Source of the DNA: Candidatus Bathyarchaeota archaeon
GTDB lineage: Archaea; Thermoproteota; Bathyarchaeia; Bathyarchaeales; UBA233
Reading direction: 5' to 3'
Assembly (NCBI GenBank): GCA_007050895.1
Contig: SMYP01000091.1
Span: 5,941-45,861, forward strand
Length of the DNA: 39,921 nt
The translations under genes and the position numbers were made by a program. Below are positions 7,451 to 15,551 of this stretch, in pieces; within the stretch, counting starts at the first letter, position 1, and each line of letters starts with the position of its first letter. Under the pieces are notes generated by a model. It was not told where the DNA came from, ran no database searches, and was given only the letters and a program-made list of their open reading frames with translations.

Positions 7451-8674
7451 TCATGATTTCACAGAAATCCAATCTGCAAACTTTGATGCATCAGCTTTCT
7501 TGCCGCTTACCAGATGTTTGGTAACTTCCTTCAAAGTCTTCACTGCAGCAGGATGCATCATCATAAACAAGTCCACACCAGCAAGCAAAAGAGTCAACGC
7601 AGTTGTAACTTCCCACAATGGACCTCTTAATTCGCGAGGTTCCCATTCAGGCGCCATTTTCAACCAAGCTTCCCGGGCAGCCCAAGCATTAGTGGTGCCA
7701 GAAGACATAGGATGAGCAAGTTCTGCGTCACCCATTAAACCCGCAAGTCGAGCGCGTTCCATATTTGTGAACGCATAGTCCAACCCGTAACCTAGAGCGG
7801 CAGTCGTCAAGTCCATGATAATGTCTTCTTTTGACAGATGATCATACAGACGCCTGTTAAGTTCACGCGCTAAGTTCAAATCCATAGGAGTGAAAGACAA
7901 AGCCACATGACCGTTCTTCTTAACAAATTTTGCACAACGCTCGACATCCATGTCCTGAGTTAATGAACTTATCAGGAAACGTTCGCCAGCAAAAGTCTCA
8001 GTTATTTTGGCGAAAACATCAGCATCCTTAACTGGGTCCCCGCAACCACCAATCACCAATGGCACGTCAACAGCCTGCAGAATCTCCTCAACAGTTTTGA
8101 CAGCATCATTGGGCGTAGCGTCCTTTAGCAACGGGTCAATACTGATAAGGTGTACTGTAACCATGTCAGCACCGAACTTTTCAACAGCAAGCTTGGCCCA
8201 AGCAGCGGGGTCACCGATAACGTCCTTCACATGCATCTTGACAGCCTTCGACAAAGGAAGTTCCATGTCAAAAACGTCAAGCGTAACAACTGGCGGATGC
8301 ACAACAGGTTTCTCAAAAGTGTAGAAAGCAGGAGAAGTCTCGCCCCCAATGACTACTGAACGTCCCCGTGTTCCACCGTCACCCTTAGTAGCACCAAGCT
8401 TAACCTCAACGATTTTACCCGGATAAGTCTCGATTGGAGGCATGAACTGCGTCTTCAGCAACTCTGCAGGCTTGCCTCTTAAGCCAGGAGCAGCTCTTAG
8501 CGGGGGCGCAAGTTGTTTAGGCAAAGCGCCAGACTCCAGCCACACCTCTAAGTTGGCTACTTCCAATTCGAAGTCTTCCAATTCAATCTCCTGAAACTTC
8601 GCAAGAAGATCAAGCAGGTCAGGGCTGAAGTTTATTCCGCGGTCTTCATCCTTTTTCTTTTTTTCAGCCAACAA
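7451..8674 (-). CDS. cdhD: Acetyl-CoA decarbonylase/synthase delta subunit (corrinoid Fe-S protein small subunit)
   Basis: Small subunit of the corrinoid/iron-sulfur protein, a TIM-barrel partner of CdhE in methyl transfer. Family landmarks include 'GGETSPAFYTFEKPVVHPPV', 'PLVIGGCGDPVKDADV' and 'DLTTAALGYGLDYAFTNMER'. At 407 residues it is close to archaeal relatives. The start appears to be a TTG at or near 8674 behind GGGTGGGG; no ATG lies close by. It begins 10 bases after the stop of cdhC, with cdhE following at once, so the three are co-translated parts of one operon. Confidence 0.95.
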   Translation of the reverse strand: MLAEKKKKDEDRGINFSPDLLDLLAKFQEIELEDFELEVANLEVWLESGALPKQLAPPLRAAPGLRGKPAELLKTQFMPPIETYPGKIVEVKLGATKGDGGTRGRSVVIGGETSPAFYTFEKPVVHPPVVTLDVFDMELPLSKAVKMHVKDVIGDPAAWAKLAVEKFGADMVTVHLISIDPLLKDATPNDAVKTVEEILQAVDVPLVIGGCGDPVKDADVFAKITETFAGERFLISSLTQDMDVERCAKFVKKNGHVALSFTPMDLNLARELNRRLYDHLSKEDIIMDLTTAALGYGLDYAFTNMERARLAGLMGDAELAHPMSSGTTNAWAAREAWLKMAPEWEPRELRGPLWEVTTALTLLLAGVDLFMMMHPAAVKTLKEVTKHLVSGKKADASKFADWISVKS

Positions 8675-8684
8675 GCCCCACCCT

Positions 8685-10088
8685 TCAGTTTTTTTTATCG
8701 TCTTTCATCGAACGGATAATGACTTTCTTAGCATAGATTTTCGCGTCCTTCAGGATTATCTTAAAGCCACCGGCCATTATGGGCAAGGTTCCAGCCGAAA
8801 CTACAGGCATTAATGCACCTTCTTCCGCTATCGCTTCTGTAGGTGCAGCCTCATCAACTGCAGCCTCTTCAGTCCACCGTGCCACAACTGGGTGGTTTTT
8901 CTCCTTCAGGAAAGCCTTCAAACCATCAATGTTCTGCACGTCTTCTTCGGTAGCTATCTTTTCAACAATGTCTGCAGGAATGAAGTCTTTGACGCGTTCC
9001 TTTACTTCTTTTGGCAACCAGACTACGCGGTTCCATCCATCATCAGCTGCAAGGAATTTCCTTGACCGCATGTATTCAATTGACATGCCATGGAAACCGT
9101 CTATTTGCCGCCCGCCAGCAGTTGAGTCAGCAAGAGTTGAGAATGGCAAACCGTTAACAGTAACTCCTTTGAAGCTTCTGTTAACTACACCGAAACCTTC
9201 TACTTCTGGAATGTAGAACGCAACGGCTTCAAAGCAACCACATGAAGTGTGCGGGTGGTCAAATGCCGTGTAAAGCCAAACTTGCTCGACATCACCAAGC
9301 GTGCGCTTCTTGACCGTCTCGTTTACGCCTGTAAACTCGCCTTTTTCCGCGTTTACCAATTCGCCTCTTTCTATGGCGAAAACTGGTCCCTTTGGATCGA
9401 TTTGCGCTGAAGCACGGCCGTCAAACCAGCTAATGGCACCGCAGTTAGAGTACCTTTGCGGCGTGATAACGCAAACGTGGCTTGGAGCAAATGATTGGCA
9501 CAAAACGCACCCATAGAATTTGTCAACTTCTTCGTCTTTTAACCCTCTAGCCTTCGCGTCTCGAGCTTCGTAAATTTGTAAAGCTTCAGAATAAAGTTCT
9601 TTTATTTTGGCGGGGTCAGTTATGAAGGTTATTTGTACTTTCTCGATTATGGGTAGTTCGCTTTTGAAAAGCTTGTGGAGTACTTTTCCGATGTAGGTGA
9701 AAGAGTCAAGTCCTTTCTGGAAGGCTTTCTTGCCTAACCTTATCCAAATATCGTACCGCTGGTTAAGGTGCATGAAACCTTCAATGAAATTTAGATAGCC
9801 ATGTATTCGCCTTTCAATTACGCCCTCAAGTGCATCTTCAAGTGTGGAGCCGGCAGCTTCAACAAGAATGCCCAACGGGTACGCCTTGCCTTCTTCCATA
9901 TTTTTAATGTCAGGGCCAATAATGGTTATTTTACCATCTTCAACTTCATTCATGGGTTTAACTCTAGCTAGTTCAAATTTTTCCTTAAGTGAGGGTCCAC
10001 CGAGTTCTACTTGCATGTCATTTCTGCGGATTCGCTCGCCTTCGTAAATTACACCCACATCTACAGGTATATCTTCAAACATTGACAT
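8685..10088 (-). CDS. cdhC: Acetyl-CoA synthase / CO-methylating subunit (ACDS beta subunit)
   Basis: Catalyses condensation of a methyl group, CO and CoA to acetyl-CoA, or the reverse, at the Ni-Ni-[4Fe-4S] A-cluster. Counting from ATG 10088, cysteines at 194, 197, 206, 216, 283 and 285 have the same relative spacing as the A-cluster cysteines of the Moorella enzyme (506, 509, 518, 528, 595, 597), including the 'CGC' motif that holds the distal nickel. It is about 467 residues long and, like archaeal CdhC, lacks the N-terminal CODH-binding domain of bacterial AcsB. The C-terminus has an acidic/Ala linker and 'GGFKIILKDAKIYAKKVII', typical of CdhC. ATG 10088 has GGAGG 11 bases upstream inside the end of cdhB; the longer TTG start (10109) would overlap cdhB. 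Confidence 0.96.
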   Translation of the reverse strand: MSMFEDIPVDVGVIYEGERIRRNDMQVELGGPSLKEKFELARVKPMNEVEDGKITIIGPDIKNMEEGKAYPLGILVEAAGSTLEDALEGVIERRIHGYLNFIEGFMHLNQRYDIWIRLGKKAFQKGLDSFTYIGKVLHKLFKSELPIIEKVQITFITDPAKIKELYSEALQIYEARDAKARGLKDEEVDKFYGCVLCQSFAPSHVCVITPQRYSNCGAISWFDGRASAQIDPKGPVFAIERGELVNAEKGEFTGVNETVKKRTLGDVEQVWLYTAFDHPHTSCGCFEAVAFYIPEVEGFGVVNRSFKGVTVNGLPFSTLADSTAGGRQIDGFHGMSIEYMRSRKFLAADDGWNRVVWLPKEVKERVKDFIPADIVEKIATEEDVQNIDGLKAFLKEKNHPVVARWTEEAAVDEAAPTEAIAEEGALMPVVSAGTLPIMAGGFKIILKDAKIYAKKVIIRSMKDDKKN

Positions 10089-10092
10089 TTTT

Positions 10093-10635
10093 TTATTGTC
10101 CTCCTTCAAATTTTGAAGTCATGACTTTAAGGTTGTTAGCCCAGTCATCCAAAGATCCGTTTGGATAAGACCAGCTTGCATGGGGATGATAAAGGTTGTC
10201 TATAGTCATAGTTTTCAGGTCTGGAGCAAAATGCTTAAGCCCCGACAGGATAAGTGCTTCCATATAATAGGGCAAACCAACAAAAATCGCCAAGTCAGGA
10301 CGACCCTTCCCATCCAGCCCCTCCCACTCTGAGTCAACAAGACGATTACCTATATCCATGGCAGACATGAAACCCGCAGGCTCAAAACCGCGCTTCAAAA
10401 ACTCTCCCACCATATGCGCCGTAGCAACCACCGGAACCTTAGAAGCTCTGGCAAAATCAATAATATAATCAATCAGCTGCCGCCCCTCCATGCACCTTTC
10501 AGTAGCGTTACTACCAACCACAAGAATCGGGCGCGCCGCCCTCTTTATCATCGCCACAGCCACTTCAGGCTTTGTTATCGAATTAGCCTTCTTTGTTGCG
10601 GCTATTTCAGCACATTGCCAAGGTTCACACGACAT
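10093..10635 (-). CDS. cdhB: Acetyl-CoA decarbonylase/synthase epsilon subunit
   Basis: Small subunit that associates with CdhA to form the archaeal alpha2-epsilon2 CO dehydrogenase component. The fold is of the DHS-like NAD/FAD-binding type, with 'ARPILVVGSNAT' (34-45) as its nucleotide-loop region; a role in electron transfer to FAD has been suggested for the family. 'DNLYHPHASWSYPN' near the C-terminus is characteristic. The ATG at 10635 has AAGGAG nine bases upstream within the end of cdhA, and the two genes are separated by six bases. The presence of this subunit marks the complex as archaeal rather than bacterial. Confidence 0.95.
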   Translation of the reverse strand: MSCEPWQCAEIAATKKANSITKPEVAVAMIKRAARPILVVGSNATERCMEGRQLIDYIIDFARASKVPVVATAHMVGEFLKRGFEPAGFMSAMDIGNRLVDSEWEGLDGKGRPDLAIFVGLPYYMEALILSGLKHFAPDLKTMTIDNLYHPHASWSYPNGSLDDWANNLKVMTSKFEGGQ

Positions 10636-10641
10636 TCCACA

Positions 10642-12990
10642 TCACTCCTTCTTCTTCCTTATCATTCTCGGAAGCAACGTTGGGTCAGGAATCACAGTTT
10701 CCTTCCAGCCCTTCGCTTCTAACATGCTGGCGATTTCGTCTTTCATGGTCATGGGCACATCAGCCATCGTGCGAACGAACATGTGCAGGTCCGGAGGCAT
10801 TGTTCCGTAATGACGCTTGTGCAAGTCAATATAATGCGACAGCTTGATTGAACGACCCTTCCACGTGTCATTAGGTCTAATGCACAGTTTGGCTATAGCA
10901 ACCATGCATTCCTGGGGGGTCTCAACTGTTTGGAACAAGTGCTCGGGTGCTGGACCAACGTTGACTTTGTCGCCTGTGCGTGCATCATAAACTTCCCAGT
11001 CCTCAGGTTTGTCTTCTCTCCCCAAGAGCATTCTTCGATATTTGCTGCCGTGTGGACCGACGAGTACAGGAATACCCAAGCGCCAGAAGCCTGCTGCTAT
11101 AGCTGCAGCTTTCTGTGAATAGGCGCCCCACGCTAGACCCACCGCGCCAAGCCGGTTGTGTATGTAATCAGCTATTTCCTCGTAGTTGCCTCGGAGGCTA
11201 CGTTTGGCAAAAATATTAGCCACTTTAATTGCTGCACCTGCGATGTGAGAATTTGCGACACAGGACCCAACATTGAGTACACCACCAGCTTCAAAGCCGC
11301 CTGAGAATTCTTCGTAAAGAGTCTTGCCCTCAGAGTTCTTGTAGCTCCCTGCCGTCATGGCTGAGCATCCAGAAGTCACCACAATGTACCGTCTGCTTGC
11401 AAATTCTCTACATATGTCGTATACATCTTTGCCACCTTTGGGATAATTAGAGCAACCCACAACTGCAAGTATTCCCGGTATTTCACCGAGTACTATTGGG
11501 CTACCAACGTTTCTGATTTCTACGTCTTGGACAGCACCTCTTCCACAGCGACAGTAATTAGTTTCTTCCACCATTTGGCGTTCGCCGCATTTGATTATGA
11601 AGCTGTGGATGTTAAGTTTGACTGGGCATACCTCTTCGCAGCGTCCGCAACCAATGCAATACTCGTAAAGGTCTGTGAGCGGAGCAAGATCGCCTTCAGT
11701 AGCGGCCTTGAGGGCTTGCGGGATATTGAGGTCTTGAGGACATGACCTTTGGCACAAATTGCATTGTCTGCATGTTTTTGCGAGTTCCTTGATTTCGTCA
11801 AGTTCAGGAAGGTTCTTGAATTTTCGTCTAATAGGAGCGACTTGGCGAGCTACTTTAACAGCTACCTCGCCGACTTTTTCAGGGTCAAGAATCAGGACGC
11901 CAGGCATTTTACCGCTTACTAGATCGGCAACTATTTCATCTGCGGAGTCTTTTGTGCGATTCTTGAAGCCCATGCAATTCTTTTCTGACGCAGCAATGAC
12001 TGGTACTCTGGCACGTTTAGACTCTTCGAAAACATCGGTCCTAACGCACTGCTCATCGAGAACTACTACGTCGGCGAAACCACCTCTTATGAAGCGGAGT
12101 TGCCATGAGATTGGGCCGATGATTCTTCCTCGATTGTAGTACCTTGTTATATCGTGAGCCGTGCAACAGAGACCTACGACCTCTATTTTATCATCAACTT
12201 TTGCTTCCTTGGCGTAATCAATTATCCCTACTGAAGGAATAACGTTGTGACCAATGCACATAATTACAGGCTTGGATGTGTCAACGGTTCCAATGCCTAA
12301 CGCAACTAGTGGAGCTTCAGGTTCAGCTTTTGGAAAGCCCAAGGTTGATGTCTGAATGATGTCTCCTACTTCCATGCCAACATGATCAACCATTCCCACG
12401 TGAAAAGCTTTGGACTCGAAATCCAGATTGTTTCCTTCTTGACCCGTATGAGCTACGGCTATAGACTGAGTGATTTGTTCCTCAGCATATTCCAAAACTT
12501 CTACCAGATCGCCAAGGGTTTCGGGTTTAATGCCAGTCACCAAGCGAGTAACTGGAGCCTCGACTTTAATATTTAAACCGCCTACATCTAGCGGATACCT
12601 GCTCCCATATTTCTCAATTAAGTGATGAAGCATGTGACGAGAGTGCGCTGTGTGTGTGGCTGCCCCAATGCAGCAAGCTAAAAGTACAATACGTGAAGAT
12701 TGGGCACCTATGTCAAGTCCGCAGGCTCCGCGTTTTCCTGCAGTCAAATCGCATTTACCAAAAGTGCAAAGACAACACAAATCGCAATCCGGCATGTAAA
12801 AGGGCTTATATTTGTTGAGGAGTTTCAGGTCCCAGTCTCTTAGGGTGGTCAAACCAGGCATGGGTGTAGGTCCCATGGGTTCCTTCCAAGAATCATCAAC
12901 AATTTTTCCGATGGATAGTTCAAGATTTTTAACAAGACCTGTGCTGGTCTTCATTTCACCAATTTTAACGCGCACGTTTTTGCTGGTCAA
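10642..12990 (-). CDS. cdhA: CO dehydrogenase catalytic subunit (ACDS alpha subunit)
   Basis: Oxidises CO or reduces CO2 at the Ni-Fe-S C-cluster and feeds CO to CdhC. Near the N-terminus 'CDLCCLCTFGKCDL' (69-82) and C90 supply the B- and D-cluster cysteines. Around residues 410-460 are two ferredoxin-type motifs, 'CRQCNLCQRSC' and 'CIGCGRCEEVC', an insertion found in archaeal CdhA (clusters E and F) and absent from bacterial CooS. Later cysteines in 'VVGCSNYPKGG', 'TSGCSAM' and 'NVGSCVANSH' are in the C-cluster region. The 782-residue length is typical. The start is a TTG at 12990 with GAGGT six bases upstream; no ATG is better placed. It is the first gene of the cdhABCDE operon, behind a TATA-like box at 13033-13044. 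Confidence 0.97.
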   Translation of the reverse strand: MTSKNVRVKIGEMKTSTGLVKNLELSIGKIVDDSWKEPMGPTPMPGLTTLRDWDLKLLNKYKPFYMPDCDLCCLCTFGKCDLTAGKRGACGLDIGAQSSRIVLLACCIGAATHTAHSRHMLHHLIEKYGSRYPLDVGGLNIKVEAPVTRLVTGIKPETLGDLVEVLEYAEEQITQSIAVAHTGQEGNNLDFESKAFHVGMVDHVGMEVGDIIQTSTLGFPKAEPEAPLVALGIGTVDTSKPVIMCIGHNVIPSVGIIDYAKEAKVDDKIEVVGLCCTAHDITRYYNRGRIIGPISWQLRFIRGGFADVVVLDEQCVRTDVFEESKRARVPVIAASEKNCMGFKNRTKDSADEIVADLVSGKMPGVLILDPEKVGEVAVKVARQVAPIRRKFKNLPELDEIKELAKTCRQCNLCQRSCPQDLNIPQALKAATEGDLAPLTDLYEYCIGCGRCEEVCPVKLNIHSFIIKCGERQMVEETNYCRCGRGAVQDVEIRNVGSPIVLGEIPGILAVVGCSNYPKGGKDVYDICREFASRRYIVVTSGCSAMTAGSYKNSEGKTLYEEFSGGFEAGGVLNVGSCVANSHIAGAAIKVANIFAKRSLRGNYEEIADYIHNRLGAVGLAWGAYSQKAAAIAAGFWRLGIPVLVGPHGSKYRRMLLGREDKPEDWEVYDARTGDKVNVGPAPEHLFQTVETPQECMVAIAKLCIRPNDTWKGRSIKLSHYIDLHKRHYGTMPPDLHMFVRTMADVPMTMKDEIASMLEAKGWKETVIPDPTLLPRMIRKKKE

Positions 12991-13032
12991 TTTGAAACCT
13001 CTGTAAAGGTTTAGCTAATAGCAATATTACAG

Positions 13033-13044
13033 TATTTTTAAACT
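13033..13044 (-). promoter_or_regulatory. TATA-like box for the cdhABCDE operon
   Basis: The minus strand reads GTTTAAAAATAC in a 128-bp gap between cooC and cdhA. A start about 26 bases on (near 13013) gives a leader of about 22 bases that contains the GAGGT ribosome site and the TTG start of cdhA. Transcription can therefore begin here as well as upstream of the cooC pair. Confidence 0.5.
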
Positions 13045-13118
13045 TTTCCAGATTTCTTTAACAAAAGTCATGATACACATATAGATATGCAAGCTAGAAA
13101 AAAATGAAAAGTTTTGTT

Positions 13119-13883
13119 TTAGAGGTAACCTGCGGTTTTCAGTATTTTTTTCACTGAAATATAAGCCGCGTTGTCTGAAGGCAACTCCAACAGGGATTTT
13201 CCGTCAAGAACGTACTCGTCCAAGGTTGGGTCTGCCACTATTTTTCCCAAGTATTTGAAGTTCAGCATGGTTTCTGCTTGAGCGCCACGTTCCGCAGGAA
13301 ACCTGTAGCCACCTATTAAATAGAAATTGTCAAACTGCATGTCAACTTCTTTGGTAATTCGATGTGCCCTCTTGACATGATCCATGGACTTCTTTGAGTG
13401 ATCCAGAATATCAAAAATGTCATTCACTATTGAGGTTATGCGCCTGTTCAGGTGTTCAAGACCTGCTGGCGAATCAATAAGCACGTATTTGTAGTTCTTG
13501 GTTAACGAGGCCAAGGCGCCTTTCAACGCGGAGTTTGGCATGCAATAGCAACCTTCAACCCATTTTGTGCCAACAGATATGAAGTCAAAGTTGTCACTTT
13601 CAAACAAGCCTTTCTCCCAAATCTTACTTTCTATTCTCTCTGTGGGTGGAACACCCACGGTGGTTCCACCTTTTTCTATGAAAGTGCTTACAAGCAACTC
13701 AGCGATTGTTGATTTCCCAACTTCTTTCAGGTCTAACCCAACCATTTCGGCTAGGTTCTGATCAGGATCAGCGTCAACCAACAATATGGGAGCTTGATTC
13801 TCCTCAATGAAACATTTTGCTATTAAAGCCGTAAAGCTTGATTTTCCAGTTCCACCCCGTCCAATCGTTACAAGAGTCTTCAT
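13119..13883 (-). CDS. CooC-type nickel-insertion ATPase with altered P-loop (GRGGTGKS)
   Basis: Member of the CooC/MinD-type (SIMIBI) ATPases that load nickel into CO dehydrogenase. From ATG 13883 the P-loop is 'GRGGTGKSS' (8-16): the first Lys of the usual GKGGVGKT, the intermolecular signature lysine of the deviant Walker A motif, is Arg. The metal-binding CxC typical of CooC is kept in 'EGCYCMPNSAL' (C112, C114), as are 'DADPDQNL' and 'IDSPAGLEH'. Length is 254 residues. An upstream TTG (13886) is possible, but ATG 13883 sits well behind GAGGT. It lies 20 bases after the second CooC gene and directly upstream of cdhA, so CODH/ACS maturation is the clear context. The Arg may be a subfamily feature. 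Confidence 0.85.
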   Translation of the reverse strand: MKTLVTIGRGGTGKSSFTALIAKCFIEENQAPILLVDADPDQNLAEMVGLDLKEVGKSTIAELLVSTFIEKGGTTVGVPPTERIESKIWEKGLFESDNFDFISVGTKWVEGCYCMPNSALKGALASLTKNYKYVLIDSPAGLEHLNRRITSIVNDIFDILDHSKKSMDHVKRAHRITKEVDMQFDNFYLIGGYRFPAERGAQAETMLNFKYLGKIVADPTLDEYVLDGKSLLELPSDNAAYISVKKILKTAGYL

Positions 13884-13904
13884 CAAAACATAACCTCATT
13901 AAAC

Positions 13905-14684
13905 TCAGATACTTTTGTTTTGTAGAATGTCGCATATATTGTCTATGGCATCAACCGCGACAATCTCCTTGCTCTTAAGTGGTGTTTCCCCAAGCGTATC
14001 CGCTTCAATAACCTTCGCGTCAAACGGGACAAACGCGAGGATTGATAAACCATTTTTCTCGGCGAAACTTGTTACTGCTTCTCTCTGCTTCTCGTTCATA
14101 ATTCGGTTCGCAACGAGGTAGAGCTGCTGCATTCCAGCTTTCGCGGCTAAATCATGTATGTGTTTGGCTATTTCAAGGGATTTCAGGTTTGAATCGGCAA
14201 CAATCAGTAGAGCATCTACTTGCTTGGCAGTTCCTCTCCCTATATGCTCAACTCCTGCTTCAAAATCTAAAACAACAGCTTCGTTGCGTTCCACGATTAG
14301 ATGACGGAGCAAAGCGCGTATGACAGCATTTGGCGCGCACATACATCCAGATTCCATGGCTTTAACGGTGCCCATAACAATCAGGTTTACGCCAAAAGGA
14401 GTAGCTGTAGAATATTCGCGAACTATGTCATCCACAGTAAAGGATAATCGATAAACTCCAGAATAGCCTGTGCCAGTTTTGGATTCAACAAGCTCTTTAT
14501 TCTCGGATATAGGTATTATTTTGCGGGCTTCCTCCGCGGATAGGCCTAAAGTTAAAGCAAGATTAGGCGAAGAATCGGCGTCTATAGCTATAGTTTTTAA
14601 TCCGCGCTCAGCAAAACCTCGTGCAAGACCGGCAGCAATCAGGGTTTTGCCGACACCCCCTTTACCAGAAACTGCAACTTTCAT
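13905..14684 (-). CDS. cooC: CO dehydrogenase maturation nickel-insertion ATPase CooC
   Basis: Canonical CooC: deviant Walker A 'GKGGVGKT' (7-14), 'IDADSSPNLALTLG' (switch I region), CxC in 'ESGCMCAPNAVIRALLRHL' (C114, C116) and 'LDFEAGVEHIGRGT' (Walker B region). The CxC pair binds Ni(II) or Zn(II) between subunits of the dimer, and ATP hydrolysis drives nickel delivery to the C-cluster. 259 residues is normal for the family. It is the first gene of the cooC-cooC-cdhABCDE block and is divergent from the MetF-like gene at 14814. Two CooC paralogues in tandem may serve the C-cluster and A-cluster separately, which is an inference. Confidence 0.92.
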   Translation of the reverse strand: MKVAVSGKGGVGKTLIAAGLARGFAERGLKTIAIDADSSPNLALTLGLSAEEARKIIPISENKELVESKTGTGYSGVYRLSFTVDDIVREYSTATPFGVNLIVMGTVKAMESGCMCAPNAVIRALLRHLIVERNEAVVLDFEAGVEHIGRGTAKQVDALLIVADSNLKSLEIAKHIHDLAAKAGMQQLYLVANRIMNEKQREAVTSFAEKNGLSILAFVPFDAKVIEADTLGETPLKSKEIVAVDAIDNICDILQNKSI

Positions 14685-14813
14685 GGTTTTTCACTAATGG
14701 ATAAACTACTTTCGGTTGATAGTTTATTTACGTTTCCTTGAAACAACAAGAAGTGATATGCAAAAGATTTTTTAATCCAAACATATCTCCCCTTTAGCCG
14801 AGATGAAATTTCG

Positions 14814-15539
14814 ATGAAAATACTAAATGAGTTTGTACCAACACGGAAATTTCTTAAACTTGCCGAAGAACTCAAAGGACTAGTCGATGGATGGAACGTC
14901 ACTGACAGCGCGGCTGGTTTTCCTGCACCAAGCGGGGTAGTTGTAAGCTGCATACTCAAACACAAATACCCAGACAAATATGTTGTACCCATATTCATTC
15001 TCCACTACAAAGGTTCGGTTGAAGTGGGCGGTTTAGCTTTGGCCTCGGACGTTATTGGACTCGATGGATTAATCATCACGATGGGCGACAAACCTCATTT
15101 TGGTGAACCCATTAAGGAGTTAAAGTCATCTGAAGGTGCCCGAGAATTCTTGCGAACTAACGTAAAACTCAAAAATCTAAAACTAGGGTGCTTGCTCTCA
15201 TCAAGACGATCCGTGGAAGATAACATTGAACGTGTAAGAGGAGACTGGGACTTCATCTACTTCATGAGACTTGAAGACGAAACTCTTCCAAATCTTGAAG
15301 CAGTAGCGAAAGAATGCAAAAAACTAAACAAACCGATTTTTGCTTACTTCTTGGTAGCCACAGACAAAAACAAGGAAACAATGAAAATGATCGGGTGGCC
15401 TGCAACCACAACCATGGAAAAAGTTGAAGAAACCGCAGCAAAGCTGGATGGTCTTGTTGACGGCATAATCGCAACATGCGCCGGAGACGCTGAAGGCGAC
15501 AAAGAGATGCTGCAGAAACTGCAGAAGTTCAGAAGCTAA
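14814..15539 (+). CDS. Methylenetetrahydrofolate reductase (MetF)-like TIM-barrel protein
   Basis: 241 residues with the alternating strand/helix pattern of a TIM barrel. 'VTDSAAGFPAPSGVVVSC' near residues 29-46 resembles the early MetF pattern in which Asp and neighbouring residues contact the methylene-pterin, and 'GLDGLIITMGDKP' matches the part of MetF that follows the RDxN strand. It is shorter than bacterial MetF (about 290), and no separate MetV zinc protein is seen. MetF reduces methylene- to methyl-tetrahydrofolate with FAD. Standing divergent from cooC-cdh, it could give the last methyl-branch step of the Wood-Ljungdahl pathway, acting on a folate or methanopterin. The assignment rests on pattern and context. 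A GAGATGA upstream of ATG 14814 may be the ribosome site. Confidence 0.55.
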   Translation: MKILNEFVPTRKFLKLAEELKGLVDGWNVTDSAAGFPAPSGVVVSCILKHKYPDKYVVPIFILHYKGSVEVGGLALASDVIGLDGLIITMGDKPHFGEPIKELKSSEGAREFLRTNVKLKNLKLGCLLSSRRSVEDNIERVRGDWDFIYFMRLEDETLPNLEAVAKECKKLNKPIFAYFLVATDKNKETMKMIGWPATTTMEKVEETAAKLDGLVDGIIATCAGDAEGDKEMLQKLQKFRS

Positions 15540-15551
15540 AAGGTTTAATCA

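Noticed and set aside
8779..9216. 145-codon open frame opposite cdhC
   Set aside because: It lies antisense to a well-supported gene and its product has no recognisable pattern.
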